64,000 nucleotides of DNA from Anaeromyces robustus (taxonomy: Eukaryota; Neocallimastigomycota; Neocallimastigomycetes; Neocallimastigales; Neocallimastigaceae): positions 139,884 to 203,883 of the forward strand of contig MCFG01000072.1 of assembly GCA_002104895.1 (NCBI GenBank), given 5' to 3'. This document shows, one piece after another, positions 48,645-63,744 of this stretch. The notes beneath the pieces are model-generated. The model saw only the letters and a list, made by a program, of their open reading frames with translations. It had not been told where the DNA came from and searched no databases. The translations under genes and the position numbers were made by a program. The stretch's first letter is position 1; every line of letters starts with the position of its first letter.

Positions 48645-50916
48645 ATGAGTGAAATTAGCAATAAAATTAATAATAAAAATAACTCATATAAAAACGAATT
48701 TGATTCATTGTTAAGTGATATATATATTAATAATCCAGAAAAGGTAACAGATCTTAATTATAAAAAATAATAAATGTATTTATACTTTTTTTTTTAAAAA
48801 AAATTAATATAGAAATTTATAAAATTCATTTTAAAATGTTATAAAAATTTCAAAATTTTAATATTAATTATTTGAGAATAATAATAATAATAATAATAAT
48901 AAAATCAATATTAAAATTATTACTTTTTTTTTTTTAAGAAAAAAAAATATAAAAAAAATAATTATGAAAAGTCATTTTTAATTGTTTTAATTATTTAATT
49001 AAACAAATATATATAATATATATATATAAAATTAACATTTTTTTTTAAAAAATACTTTTATTAATGTAAATATTATATTAAAAAATAATAATAATAATGA
49101 ACTAATTATTATTATATTATATATTTATATTTTAAAATCTCGTTTCAAAAACAAAAAACGAAAAAAAAAAAGCGAAAAGAAATTTTTAATACTATTCAAA
49201 ATATCTATAATAAATATATTAAGTATAAATCAAGAGAAAATGCGTTAGCTTTTGAAAGAAGAAAGGAATTTCAAAAACATTGTATACCATGGTTAGTTAA
49301 TCAAATTAATAAAGTAATGTTTTTAGAAAATGGAGAAGAAGAAATTGATGCTATTTCAGAGTTGATTTCTGAAATTAATGGTTTTGGAAGTAAGTCTAAA
49401 TAATATATGTATAATATATGTATATATATATAATATATATATGACTATTTAATAGATAATAATAATTATTTTAAAAATAATTATAATAATAAATAAAATA
49501 TAACTCATTTATTTATTATTATTATTATTATATAATAATAAATATAATTTTTTAAAAATATAAATGTATAATTTTATTAATTAATTAATAATAATAATAA
49601 TATATATATATAAGCTTCAAAACCAAGTGAAAAAGAATGGAAATTTAAAACAGCAACAATAAAAATTGTTGAAGATTCTTCAAAAGGAGGAATTGGTGGT
49701 ATGATTTGGAATTCAAGTGTTGTATTTGCAAGGTAATATATATATATTTAATATTTAATATTTAATATTTAATATTGCTTTTAACATAAATATTATTGAT
49801 AAAAAAAAAAAAATTTTTTTTATTCTCTTTTGTTCTGTTCTTTTGTTATATATTATATCATATATATTTAACTTTTTAATATAATAATTAAATATCTTTT
49901 CATTTAAAATTATTAATATTAATAAATATTATTATTATTATTTATTATTATTTATTTTATTCTTTATTATTATTATAATAATATCTTTTAAACATACATA
50001 CATTACCATATATATATAAAATATTATATTCGTATATGTATGTATAAATAGTTTAATTGATAAAGGAAAAATAGTAATGAATTCAAATTCAAATATTTTA
50101 GAATTAGGTTGTGGTACAGGATTATCTGGTTTAATGTGTGCAAAACTTAATCCAAAACATGTAGTTCTTTCTGATTTTGATGAAGTAGTCATAGAAAATG
50201 CTAAAAAAAATATAATTATTAATGAATGTGAACATAATATGTCAACATATCAAGTAGATTGGAATGATTATATGGATATAGACCCAGAAGAAGTTTTAAC
50301 CTATCTTAATGAACATAAACATAAACATAATCATGATGATGGTGATAATAATAATAATGATGATGATAATGATGAACATTCAATAGAATTTGATGAAAAT
50401 GGTAAATTTATGTTTAAAGGAAGAAAAATATATAGGCCTTATACATTTAATACAGTTATTGCAGCAGATGTATTATATGATTTTAAACATGCTTATATGG
50501 TTCCAAAAGTAATTAATTATTTTTTAGAAAAAGAAAACAACAACAACAATAATAATAATAATAATAATAATAATACCAATATAATAAATGATAATAATAA
50601 TGATAATAATGATATAAAAGAAAAGCCATGGCTTCACCCAACTCCAATAATATTTGTTGTAGTACCTATACGTTATCGTTTTGAAAATGAAATACCAGAA
50701 TTTGAAAAGAATATGAAAGATCAAAATTTTGAATTATTATATGAAGAAGTCTTAAGAAATGAAAAAGAAAAAGAAGAAGCTCTTGAAGATTTAGAAGAAG
50801 AAGAAGAACGTGAAACTTTTAAAAAAGAAATAGAAATAGAAGAAGAAACAAATACATCTAATGAACCTGATCCCACCATTCATAAATTTAAATTTTATAT
50901 ATATCATAGAAAATAA
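48645..50916 (+). CDS. Family-16 (METTL21/EFM2-like) SAM-dependent methyltransferase, 4 exons
   Basis: 432 aa, probably a cytosolic protein-lysine methyltransferase of the seven-beta-strand class. Exons: 48645-48743, 49173-49389, 49615-49732, 50052-50916; GT-AG introns, phases agree. The start ATG at 48645 is the first in frame after an A-rich leader. The N-terminal about 105 residues are helical and charged. The catalytic domain has GGIGGMIWNSSVVFA (the pre-motif typical of this family), motif I LELGCGTGLSG (161-171), VVLSDFDE (182-189) and a post-motif AADVLYDF (about 282-289), which corresponds to the family's DxxY. Two insertions are low complexity: His/Lys/Asp/Asn (about 234-255) and a long Asn run (about 305-330). 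The C-terminus has an acidic coiled-coil-like stretch rich in Glu/Lys. Substrate unknown; length and N-terminal extension are close to yeast Efm2. Confidence 0.85.
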
Positions 50917-52520
50917 AAATATATATATTTTTTTAATAACAAAATAAAATTAAAAAAATTATATAAATTATAATTAAAAAAAAAAAAAATAAATAATAAA
51001 AATTGAATAAATATAATTTTTATTCATTAAATATATCAATAAATAAATAAATAAATAAATAAATAAATTATATAAATATAATAGTATGATAATAAATAAA
51101 TGACACATCAATATCATCAATATCTATTTCCATATTTTTATTTTATATTTTTTTATTTTTATTTATTATTTTATTTTTTACTTTATTTTATTTTTTTCTA
51201 TTATTTATTTATTTATTTTTTTTATTTTTTATTTTTTTTGTTTTTATTTTTTTTATTTTTATCTTTATTATTATTTATTATTATTTTATTTTATATTTTA
51301 ATTTATGAATTGTATTTATAATTATAGTAGGTATTAATATTAATAGATTTAAATGGGATTATTTTTATCTATCTATCTATATATATATATATTCTCTTTG
51401 TTTCATGATTTTCGTTTCTTTTTTTATCATTTTTTCGTTTTTTTGCTTTGTTCTCTCTTTTCTTTTTCTTTTCTTTTTCTTTTTTCTTTTTTTTTTTTTT
51501 TTTTAAATGTATAGATGTGTATATTTATATATTTATATATTTATAGATATATTTAAATATAAATAAATATAAAAATTATAATTATTTTAAATATTAACAA
51601 CATTATCAACATTTTTGCTTTGTTCTCTCTTTTCTTTTTCTTTTCTTTTTCTTTTTTCTTTTTTTTTTTTTTTTAAATGTATAGATGTATATATTTATAT
51701 ATTTATATATTTATAGATATATTTAAATATAAATAAATATAAAAATTATAATTATTTTAAATATTAACAACATTATCAACATTATTTTTTTTATTATTCT
51801 AATTTTTATATTTTATATTTAAATATTATTATTATGTTTATATTTTATACTTAAATATTAATGCTAATTAATTATTATTATTATTATTAATCTTTATATT
51901 TATATATTTAAATGCTAATGTTATTAGTACTATTTTTACTATTATTACTATTACTATTATTATTATTATTATTATTATTATTAGTAGTAGTAGTATAATT
52001 TTTTATTTAATTATATTAAATAAAATATTCGATACTTTAATAAATCATTTATTTTTATTTTTTTTTATTTTTATTTTTATTTTATTTTATTTTTTTAATT
52101 TTTTATTCAAATTTTATTATTATTATTTATTATTAATTCTATAATTTTTTTTTTATCCTTTTTGATTATTTCTTATTTTTTTATTTTTCATTACTATTTT
52201 CTTTTACTTAATTATAAATATTATTATGTATTATTATTATTTATTATTAATATAAGATTTATGATATAAAAGGAATTTTTTTTTTCTTCTTTTTAATAAA
52301 TAGATATAGAAAAAAAAAAAAAAAGGTAAACTACATAGGTGAAAAGAAAAAAAAAAAAAAAAAAAAAAAAACTTATTTATCTTATTTATATAAAAAAATA
52401 TAAAAAATCTTTTTTTTTTTTTTTTTTTTCTTATTCTTATCTATATATAATATATATATATGTTTTATAATATATACATTTTTTTATTATTATTATTATT
52501 TTTTTTTTTTTTAAGTTCTT
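50917..52520. other. Intergenic between convergent genes, with a 172-bp tandem duplication
   Basis: 3' flanks of the methyltransferase (plus) and the RGS receptor (minus). Poly(T), (TTA)n and (TAA)n sequence throughout. The stretch 51440-51783 is two copies of a 172-bp unit. No gene supported. Confidence 0.65.
51440..51783 (+). repeat. Tandem duplication, 2 x 172 bp
   Basis: Unit 1 (51440-51611) and unit 2 (51612-51783) are almost identical, beginning TTTTTGCTTTGTTCTCTC and ending AACAACATTATCAACAT. Only one or two differences were seen, so the duplication is recent. Confidence 0.88.
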
Positions 52521-54885
52521 TTAATGTGAAAATAAATCACCAAGTTGTTTTCTATTTTGTTGAAGTAAAATAGGGAATATTGAGAAATACATAGTTTCTA
52601 CTACTTCATCTTTAGCTTCATCAAAAATACCAACCGTTGGGTATGAATAAAAACCATGATAAATTCTTCTTATAGCATCACTAGTAATATTTACTGCTGC
52701 TGGTCCTTCTAAATCTATAAAAGTATGATAGAATGAATTATAATATGGTAATAATTGAGGTAATAAAGGATAATTTGGATCATAGGATTCACTATCATGG
52801 GAATTTGAATTTTGACTATAAAAATCTTGTAATGCTAATTTCTGATGACTATTACTACTACTTTCATTTGCTGTTTCTTGTTTATGTTTTACACGTGATA
52901 CAATTTTTTGTAATATACAATAATTTTCCCAAAATAATACATTTTCTACTGAAAATTCTTGTAATGCAATTACTTTTAATTCTTCAACTAAATTTGGTGA
53001 ATTTAATACTAATAGTTATAAATATATAAAATAATAATAATAATAATAATAATAATAATTCAATTAATTAATTATTTATTAAATTAAAAAAAGAAATATT
53101 TTTCATAAAAAAATTTTTAATAATAAATAATAAATATATATATTAAGTAAATTTATAAACAATAATAATAATAATAATAAAAACTTACTATTATAGAAAT
53201 ATTCCATGGTATTGGTTGGCTTGAAAAAAAAATTATTATAATTTTTTTTTTTTTTAATTTTATTTTTTCAATTAATAAATTATTATAGATTGGTAATATT
53301 AATAATATATTCATTATAAAAAGAAAAAAAAAATTAGATTTTTATTATTTATATATATTATTTATTATTATCGATCATTATGTTAAAAAACTAATTAATG
53401 TTTTAATTTACCTCATCTACATATTTTTTATTTAAACGTTTAGTATTTATACATTTAATCCATGGGATTACAACTGAAACAGTATGAACATAAAAACCAA
53501 TCAATACATAAAGTAAAATTCCACCTTTAGTTACTTCATAAAAGTATACTAGTAACGGATTAACATTTATCTTTTCAGGACTCATAATTTTCTTTTCATT
53601 TGCTTTAAGTACCATATACATTATATTAACTAATAATATTATAAATATAAATGTATAGAAAATATAAATAACATATAAAAAAATACATAATGATTATTAT
53701 TATTATTATTATTATTATTATAATTATTATTAATTTCTTTTATATGTGTATATATTATTGAATTAATTAAAAAAAATAATAATAATATAATTACTTATGA
53801 AATTAACAAAGGCATTACTAAAGCAATCAAACTATTTAAATTAATATTAAAAAAATATATATTAATAGGAAAATATATATATAGATAGATAGATAGATTA
53901 ATGAAAATAATCATTTATTATTTAAATAAATTCTATTTATTAAGTATATCTTACCTTAACACCTAATTTTTGATCATCTCTAATATCTGAAAACATAAAA
54001 TAGATTGCAATTAAAAAATTAATTAAAGTAAAAGCAATACCAATGATTTGAGGTATAGTAAACATAATCGCCATATTTCCATAATTATTTTCATCCTCAA
54101 TAACATTTTCCTTATCACCTTTGGCATAATCAATAATTTTTGTATTAATATCAACAAATTGAGTGCTTTTTTTATTTATTTTATTTATTTTATAAATTCA
54201 TTGATATTAATTGAAAATAAAAATAAATTAAGAATAAAAAGTATTAGAATAAAAAATAATAATAATAAAAATATATAAAAATTAATATAAAAAATGAAAT
54301 ATTATTAAATTAAATTTTAATTTATAAAAAGAAAAAAAAAAAAAATTAAATATAATTTTTAAAATTTTTATATTTTTATATAAAAAAAATTTACTTACAA
54401 ACCACAGTAATTACCACATGATATATGTACTAAAATACATATTATCATTTCAACAATCTAAATAATTTAAAATATTTTTTAAATCATTAATATTCATTAA
54501 TTATACATTATATATTTTATTTTATTTCAAAAAAAAAAATATATATATTTTATACTTACACATATAATTGGTATTAAAATTCGAACAATTTTCTATATAT
54601 AATAATTAAATAATTATTAATTCCTTTGTAATTATAAACATTTACATTTTATATGTAAAATATATATATATGACAATTTATTATTATGTTTTTATTAATT
54701 TTTTTATTTTTACCTTATCCACTATTTTATATAAAGATTTATAATAAAAATTTGGTTCAATAACTGATCCATTCTTTGATTTTTCAACAAATTTATCTTT
54801 AGTTAATTCCGTAACTTTTAAATATAGAATTATAAAATAAAAATATAATAATTAATATCTTTTTTTTTTTTTTTTGTTAAACTTT

Positions 54886-54916
<31 letters not shown>

Positions 54917-55777
54917 TTAAAGTACCTTTAAAAACATTCAATCTATGTAATAAAATTAATCTTAACGCACGAGTAACGTAACTATAAAAAATAAATTTTT
55001 TAAAAAATATGAATTAATAAATAAAAAAATTTATATATTTATTTTTAAAATATACATATATATATATATATTATATAATTTAATAATACCATAATTGCAT
55101 AATAAATGTAGTGACAGTTGCAGAGTAATATGTAACTTTATATATATATTTTTATTTTATTAAATTCCATTAGTTATATATAAAAATTATAATATTCTAA
55201 ATATTTAAATATAGATATATTTTATTTTATTTTATTTTATTTTATTTTATTTTATTTTATTTACATGCACAAGGTAATTTAATAACACGTGTAGCCTAAA
55301 TAAACAATTCAAAAAGATCATTAATATTATATTAAAATATTATTAATAAATATATATATATATAATACTTAATATTGTATATAAAAAATAATAACAATAA
55401 TTACTAAATTAGAAAAAGTACTAAGAAAATTTGCTATAGCCCCAATAAAAGTAAGTATAAAATTTCTTTGCCTTACAACATACCATTTTCTATATGGAAT
55501 AAGCCTAAAACAAAAAAAAATAGATATATAATTAATATTTTTTAAAGTATGATAAAAAAAAAAAAATTTTTTTTAATATATACTATTTATTTTACTATTT
55601 AACTTACCCTATTAAAGGTACAAAAAAATATAATATACAAAATATATTCGCAATTAAAAAAATTCGTCCTTCATTATTATTAATATCAATAAAAAGACCA
55701 TTCGATTCCTCAACGGTATTATTCACACTGGATGTTGTATTTTGAATATAAAGAGGTTTTTTCGATATTATATCCAT
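52521..55777 (-). CDS. Seven-transmembrane protein with C-terminal RGS domain, 13 exons
   Basis: 526 aa, membrane regulator of heterotrimeric G-protein signalling. Exons in transcript order: 55777-55608, 55504-55405, 55295-55265, 55135-55090, 54981-54926, 54814-54714, 54592-54560, 54457-54399, 54165-53955, 53831-53795, 53629-53412, 53219-53189, 53008-52521. Phases agree and the total is 527 codons with stop. Seven hydrophobic segments run from about residue 40 to 345, for example FILTFIGAIANFL, IVRILIPIICIVEMIICIL, MFTIPQIIGIAFTLINFLIAIYFMF and GGILLYVLIGFYVHTVSVV. Residues about 355-520 form the RGS domain: LKVIALQEFSVENVLFWENY, then a Ser/Asn-rich insertion, then YHTFIDLEGPAAVNITSDAIRRI. 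It would speed GTP hydrolysis on a G-alpha subunit at the membrane. The layout resembles plant RGS1 and fungal 7TM-RGS proteins. Ligand unknown. Confidence 0.88.
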
Positions 55778-56552
55778 TTTCTTATATTATTGTTCTTAAA
55801 ATAAATAATAAGTAAATAATATCTATATATATATATACTATATAAAAATTAGAAAAAAAAATTTTTTTGTTTTTTTAAAAGAATTTTTTATTGTTATAAA
55901 TATATAGAATATAATACCTTTTTTTTATCTTAATTATATAATTATGTTTAATAAATATTTTTAAGATTATAGTGATAAATTAATATCAATTATTATATAA
56001 ATAAAAAAGATAAAAAAAAAAGTTTATTTTTTTTTTCTTTTTTATTATTTCCAATTTTACAAATAAGATATTTATAAAAAAAAATCAATTATGAAAAGAA
56101 TTTAATATTAAATATTCCTAATAATTCCTTTCTTTATTCTTTTTGTTTTTCTTCAATAAATATTTTAAAGAAATATTTAGTAACATAAAATCTTTTTTAT
56201 TTATTATTATTATTATTCGTTGATATTATTGTTGTTGACTTATAACATTTAATAATACCTTTTACTTTTGTCTTAAAAATATTTAATTGTATTATTTCAA
56301 TACTGTATAGCAGTTAATTATGAATTAATAATTTTTAAATTTTTATAATTTAATAATATGACATATTATAAACCTTGCTTGTAATTTATAAAACATAATA
56401 TTTTATAAAATACTTATAAATTAACTTTTATATTAATTTTTTTTTTTTTTTTACTTTTAATTATAAATATGATTGTAATAAAAATTGATACAAAGTTAAT
56501 TGGATATATTATAAAATATTATTATAATATATATATATAATTGAATATTATT

Positions 56553-56681
56553 TATGAAATTATTGTGGATTCTTTTTATTTCTTAATTTTTTTTATATGA
56601 AATTATTATGTATTCTTCTTAATTCTTAATTTTTTTATGAAATTATTGTGGATTCTTTTTATTTCTTAATTTTTTTTTTTA
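56553..56681 (+). repeat. 42-bp unit, three tandem copies
   Basis: Units start at 56553, 56595 and 56637, each beginning TATGAAATTATT(G/A)TG(G/T)ATTC and ending in a T run. Copies 1 and 3 are more alike than either is to copy 2. Confidence 0.85.
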
Positions 56682-57808
56682 CAAAAAAAAAAAAAAAATT
56701 ATTGTTCTTATCAAATATTTATTAACAATTTAAATAATACATAATTAATATTTTTTTTTCTTTATGATGTTTATCATCAATAATTATTTATATAGCTTAA
56801 TTTAAATTTATATTTTTTTTAATAATGATTAATTTTTTTTAACTTCTTTCTTTCTTTTATATATATAAATGAATATTATATAAATGAATGTTACTTTTTT
56901 ATAATATATTATTTAAATAATAAAAAAATATTAATTTTTTTTTTATTAACAAATAAAATAAACAAATAAAAAAGAAAGAAAGAAATTAAAAAAAAGAAAT
57001 CTTTTTTTTTTTTGTTTTTTCTTTATATATATATAATATATATAATACTTTTTTTTTTTTTTATTTTATTTTTTATTTTATTTTTTTTTTTTATTTTATT
57101 TTATATTCAAAAAAGAGAAAAAAAAAGGTTTAATATTTGATATTTATATATAAATAAAAATTTATATTAAAAAATTCTTTGTATTATTCTTTTTTTTAAT
57201 TTTACTAATGGAAAAATGGAAAATATTATAATTAATATATTTTTTATTTTATTAAATATTTAAATAATAATTTTAGTGAAACATATAATAGTTTATATTA
57301 TAATATATTAAAAAATGGTTGTCTAATTAATTTATATATATTAAAAATATAATATATTATGAAACTAGATTATCCATTTATCTTAACAAAAAATTAAATT
57401 TAAAATTTTAAACTTACTAAAATAAATTATTAAAAAAAATGTATAGAATATTAAATATTAAATATAATAAAATTAAGAAAAAAGAAAATAAAGAAATAAA
57501 GAATTTGTTAAAAATTTTATATTAAATTTTATATATTAATATACACAAATATACTATTTATATTAAAATGCTTTGTATTGTTAGAATATATTAATATATT
57601 AACTATTTGATTTTATTATATATAAATATTAATTAATATTAACCAATTAATTGACAATATGAAATAAATAATAAAATTTGTGTCTAAAAATATAGAAAAT
57701 AAAATTTATTATAATTTATAAGATTTTTAACTTTTTTATTCTTTTTTAGGAATTCTTTGTAATAAAAGTCAAATACTAAACTCAACTAAACTAAAAAGTT
57801 TAAAATAC

Positions 57809-57855
<47 letters not shown>

Positions 57856-58842
57856 TAAATTAGAAAATTTGAAAAAAAAAAGAAATGGATAGAATTTAAC
57901 TTTTGTATTCATTTATTTATTTATTTATTATTAAAAATCCTTTAATAACAAGATTTATTTTATTATAATGTTTAATAATATATAAAATATTATAATTTAA
58001 TAAATTATTTAAATATATTACAATTTAAAATAACTATTTATAAAAATTGCTTAAATACAGTCTTTTTTATATCGTTTAATATATCTACTTATATGCATAT
58101 ATAAAACTATTTAAGTATTATTTTATAATTTTTTAATTAAAATACTATTAGTAAAATCCTTAATAAAATATGTCTTTTTTTTTATATATTAAATAGTTGA
58201 CATTAACAAAGAAAAATCTAAAATTATTAAAGTATTCTTAAAAAAAAAAAGGAATTTAAAACCAAATTTTTTGGTAGTACAAACCTTTAATTCTCCTTTT
58301 TTTTTGCTTTTATTATAATCATAAGTTACTTTTTTTAATTTATTAAAAATTTTTTTCTTTAATGTTAAAAATATTATAATTTTATTTTTATATTTTTTTT
58401 TATATTTATTATATTATTATAATTGTTGTTATATAGAATATTTATTAATATTTAATATAATAATATTTAATATAAAAAAATTTTTTTTATTTTTAATATA
58501 AATATTCAAAAAAAAAAATAATAAAAAATTGTCTCATATAAAATATATTATTTTAATAGAATTAAAGTTTAATGACAGATGTTCCAAGCTTTTTTATTAA
58601 TTTAAATAAGATTGTACAATTTCATTTAAATAATATATTATAACTATATATTACATTCAATTTTAAATTAAAATACTATTTAATATTTTGAATTTTTTTT
58701 TTTTTTGAAAATTTTTATTTCTTTAACAATATTAATTATTAACAATAATAACAATATAACAAATAATAATTATATTGATAAGATAAATCATCCATTATTC
58801 TCTATTATCCATTATTATTATTAGTAGCCATTATTAAGTATC

Positions 58843-58889
<47 letters not shown>

Positions 58890-60027
58890 AAAAATAATTA
58901 ACAATACATTTAAATTATTTTTTTATTTTATATTCTTATTACTTCTTATTTACTATCATTATTATATTTTATATGATAATAATAATTACTACTATTTTTT
59001 TTTGTTTATAATATTTTAAAATGAGAAAAATATAAAAAGATGATTTTCGGAATAAATTTAATATGAAAAAGGAATAATATATACATAATAAAAATGATTA
59101 GCATCCAAAATAGTTATATTAGCATGATAATAAAGATAATGTTAATATTAATGTTGGATTATTCCCATTTTCCATAAATATGAAATATTTTATAAAAAAA
59201 ATATATTTTTTTTTAAATTTCTAAAATTCTTATATAAATTAAAGTTTTGATACAAAATGTTATTACTAAAAAAAATAAAAATAATAAAAAAAAAATATTT
59301 CTATGGAAAGAATTAATGTATATATTACTTTAAATTTATAAATTATTTATTTATATATAAATTAATATATTATGATATATTATATTTTAAAAAAAAATGT
59401 TTTTTTTAATTATTCTAGCATAAATTATACTGTGAAGTCTCATAAAATAATTTTATTAATTATTTAATATAAAATAAATATAAAATAATAATAAAGAATA
59501 CATAAATAATAAATTATTAATAAATAATAGATAAATAATAAATAATAAATAAACAAATAATTTAATTTATTAATTAATGATTATAAATAAATAAATAAAT
59601 AAATAAATAAAATATTGAATAAATAAATAATAAATATTAAAAAGGAAAAAAATACATTTTAAAATGCTTTAAAAAAAGAAAAAGAAAAAGAAATTTGATT
59701 TTAAAAATATTTATATTGATAGTTAGAAAATGAAAAAAAAAAAATAAAAATTTTTAAAAATAGAAAACAACACTATAGGAAATATTTTAAAATAGATTTA
59801 CTTCTTTTTAAAATAATTATTTATATATAAATTATTTCCTTTTTGTTTTTTTCTTTAAGCCTACTCTCTTTTTAATCATCATGTGCTATAAAAATAATCC
59901 TTAAAAATATTTGTTAATATTAATAAGGAAAAATATTTGTTAAAAAATAATGTTTATTAATTATTTTTAATTTAAATATCTTTTAATCTATATTTAACTC
60001 CACTTTTGATAATAAATTCTTTTTTTA

Positions 60028-60087
<60 letters not shown>

Positions 60088-61941
60088 TAATTATTATTAT
60101 CAATTATTAATTATTATTTATTAATTATTAATTATTATTTATTAATTATTAATTATTATTATTATAAAATTTTATTTTTTATCCATTAATTTATTTATTA
60201 TTTAATATTATTTAATATTTTAATTCTTTTTTCATATTAATTTATAGTTTTTTATTTAAATAAAGTTGTTATGAAACAAAATTAAAATAAGAAGTGTCTT
60301 CTTTAAATTTTTTTTTCCTTTTTTGTATAAATATGGTGATATTAAAAAAATTTAAAATCTTATAATTTTTTTTTATTATACTTATTTTATGTATTATTTA
60401 TTTATTTACTTATTATTTATTCATTCATTTATTTATTTAAAAATGTACATATTATATTATTTATAAATCCTCTTTTTCTTTTTTCTTTTTTTATTATGTA
60501 TTAAATAATACATATATTAATTTCATTTATTTGTTTGACTTTTTTATTCATTCTATGAACATAAAAAAAAAGAGGGATGGAATAAAATACAAAAAATAGA
60601 TTACAAAAAAAAAAAAAAGTACATTATAAAAAATAAAGCAAATACTTTAAATATAAAAAAAAAAAAAAGAAAAAAATATAATAATAATAATCTTATTTTT
60701 ATATATATTTGAATTCTTATTTATTATTGATTAATAGTAATTAAGTTATTCTATTTTATAAATTATATTTTTTTATTTAATTTAATTTAATTATATTTAT
60801 ATTTATATTTATATATTTTTTTTTATAATATTATAATATAATATAATATAATATTAAAAAAGAATAGAATATAATATTAAAAAAGGAAAATTGAAAAAAT
60901 TTTCATGTACTTTGAAAGTACATTGTTTTAAAGTAAAGAATAAAAAAAAGTACAAAATTTTTTTACAATATCATTATATATAAAATGTATCAAAAAATTT
61001 TTATTATTAAAAGTTTCACATTTTCGTAAATGATTAAGTTAATTATCGAATACTTAATTGTTTCCAATTATTTTTAAATTTTGTAATTTATATTTCTTTG
61101 TATTTAATTAATAAAATAATAAATAAGAAACAAAATATCGGAATAAAACGTTTGTAACTTTTTTCTTTTTTTTTTTTTTTTTTTATTGTTTATGTAGATA
61201 TATTTTAATGGAAATAATAGAAAGAAAGAATAATTATTATTATAATTATTATTATTATTAATAAATAATAAAATATGTATTTTATAATATTTTCAAATTG
61301 AAAAAGCGGAATATTTATTAATTATGTAAAAAAAAACTTTATAATATATGTAAAAGTATAATTATAATTAAAATAAAAAATAAATGATACAATTAAATGA
61401 AAAAATAATAATAATAATAATAATAATATTTTATTATAAATGATAAAAGAATAAAAAAGTAATATTGTATTATAAACAATAATAAAAAAATAAAAATGAT
61501 AATATAATTTATATTGTAATAATGTAAGTTTTATATCAAATATGAATTTTTTTTACATTATTATAATTATTAATGAATAAATTAATAAAAATAAAAATTC
61601 AATAATAAAATTAAAAACTTTTTTTTTCCTTTCTATGAATTATTATTATTATTATTATTTTTTTTTTAATAATAAATACATTTATATTTATAAATACATT
61701 TTTATTTTTATTATTTAATTCTGTTAAAATAATAAAATTTAAAATTTATCTTTTGAAACATTAGAGTATAATTATTAATATAAATATTAATTTGATGTTT
61801 TAAAATTAATAAATTATGATATTTTGTTTTTCAACCTTATTTTAAGATAATTATAAAATGAAGGTCCATCTTTTAAATTTATCATGTTTTTTTATAATCA
61901 TAAAAAAAACATGAGAACTATTCATATATTATTATTAATAA

Positions 61942-61972
<31 letters not shown>

Positions 61973-63744
61973 AAATTTTTAATATTGTTTTTTTTTTTTT
62001 TTTAAGTTTTTTTTAATATAGATTTAACCCTTTATATAAATAGATTAACATATATAGTTAAAAAAAAAAAAAAAACAGAATAAAATTTAATTAAAGGCAT
62101 AATATTAAATTAAATATTGTAGAGCATTATATATATATATATTGTTTTTATTATATTTATTATATAAAACTTATATATGAATACCAAGTATTCATAACAT
62201 ATCATCTTACTATTTTGTATATTATACATAATGAGATATTCCATAATTCCATATTTAGAAAATAGAAAATAAAATAAAATATTATATCTATTACTCATAA
62301 TATTGACTAATAATAATAGACATATTTTAAATTTTATACATTATTTTTTGCAATATAATTTATATATCAATTAGACTAAAAAATTACATAACCTATTATA
62401 TATTTTTTTTAATTATGTTTTTTTCTTTTTTTAGGATCATTATGGGGAAAAAAATTAAAAGAATTATTATTATATTAATAAATAAGATTTTTATATATAA
62501 AAAAAGTATAATTTTCTATTATTGAAATATAGATATTGTTTTTTTTTTTCATTATTCTTTATTTGTATGTTTCCAATATTATTTCTGTTTTATACATTTC
62601 TATGAGATGGAAAAAAGAAATGATTATGAAAAGATAATATTGTTAAAGAAATTTATTAACTATGATTGATTAATTAGTTATTATTAAAACTTTAATTATT
62701 ATGATTATTATTCATTTTTTTTTGCATATTTAATAAAGCATTCAAAAAATTCTTTTTTTAATTATTATTAATATAAATTATTTTTTTCTATAAAAAGAAA
62801 AAATAAATGAACATTTTAAATAATAATTAAAAAAGTCTAAAAAAAAAAAAAATTTTTTTTAATTTATTTTTTTTAATTAATTATTCATTTTAATATATTA
62901 AAATTTAATTTAATTTTATATTATCCAAAGAATTTTTATTAATATTATTAATTAAATTATTTTATACATATAATATAATATAATATTAAATAATATAAAA
63001 TAATATAAAATAATATAAAATAATGTAAAATAAAATAGTATAAAATTGATATAAACTATTGATATGAAATGAAAATGAAAAGTCATAATATAAGGAAAAG
63101 GAAAACTGATAACATACCAAATATAGTAATTTGTTATGATAAATAAAAAATTCATTTACTAAAAGTTTTTTTGTATTAAAAAAATAAAAATATGTAAGAA
63201 AGTTGGTTAAAATAAACTATAATATTAAAACAAAGATAATATTATAATATGATAACACCAATAATATACATTACAAAATAAATATAAAAAAAAAAATTTT
63301 TTTTTATACTAAGATTATTTTTTTACTTTATATATATATATTAAGACTATAATATAAATAAACTTTAATTTTATGAGCAATTCCTATAATACTTATTAAA
63401 TAATAATTTGTTATTATAATATTTTGTTCTTTTTTTTTTTTTTTTTTTTAATTTTTCTTTTATAGTAACTATAAAATATTAATATGACTTCATATTAATA
63501 ATAATATTTTAATATAATAATTGTTAATATAAATTCAAACAAACAAAAAAACAAATAATATATATAAAAAAAAAAAAAAAAGGAAATTATGTTTATAAAT
63601 TAATACAATATTAATATATCATTTCTTGGAAATCTTGTATATTACTTTTATTATAGTATATACTATAATATATAATCATAAAATTAATAAAATATATAAA
63701 AATAAAAATATTATATAATAAAAAAAAATAAGAAAAATTTATTC

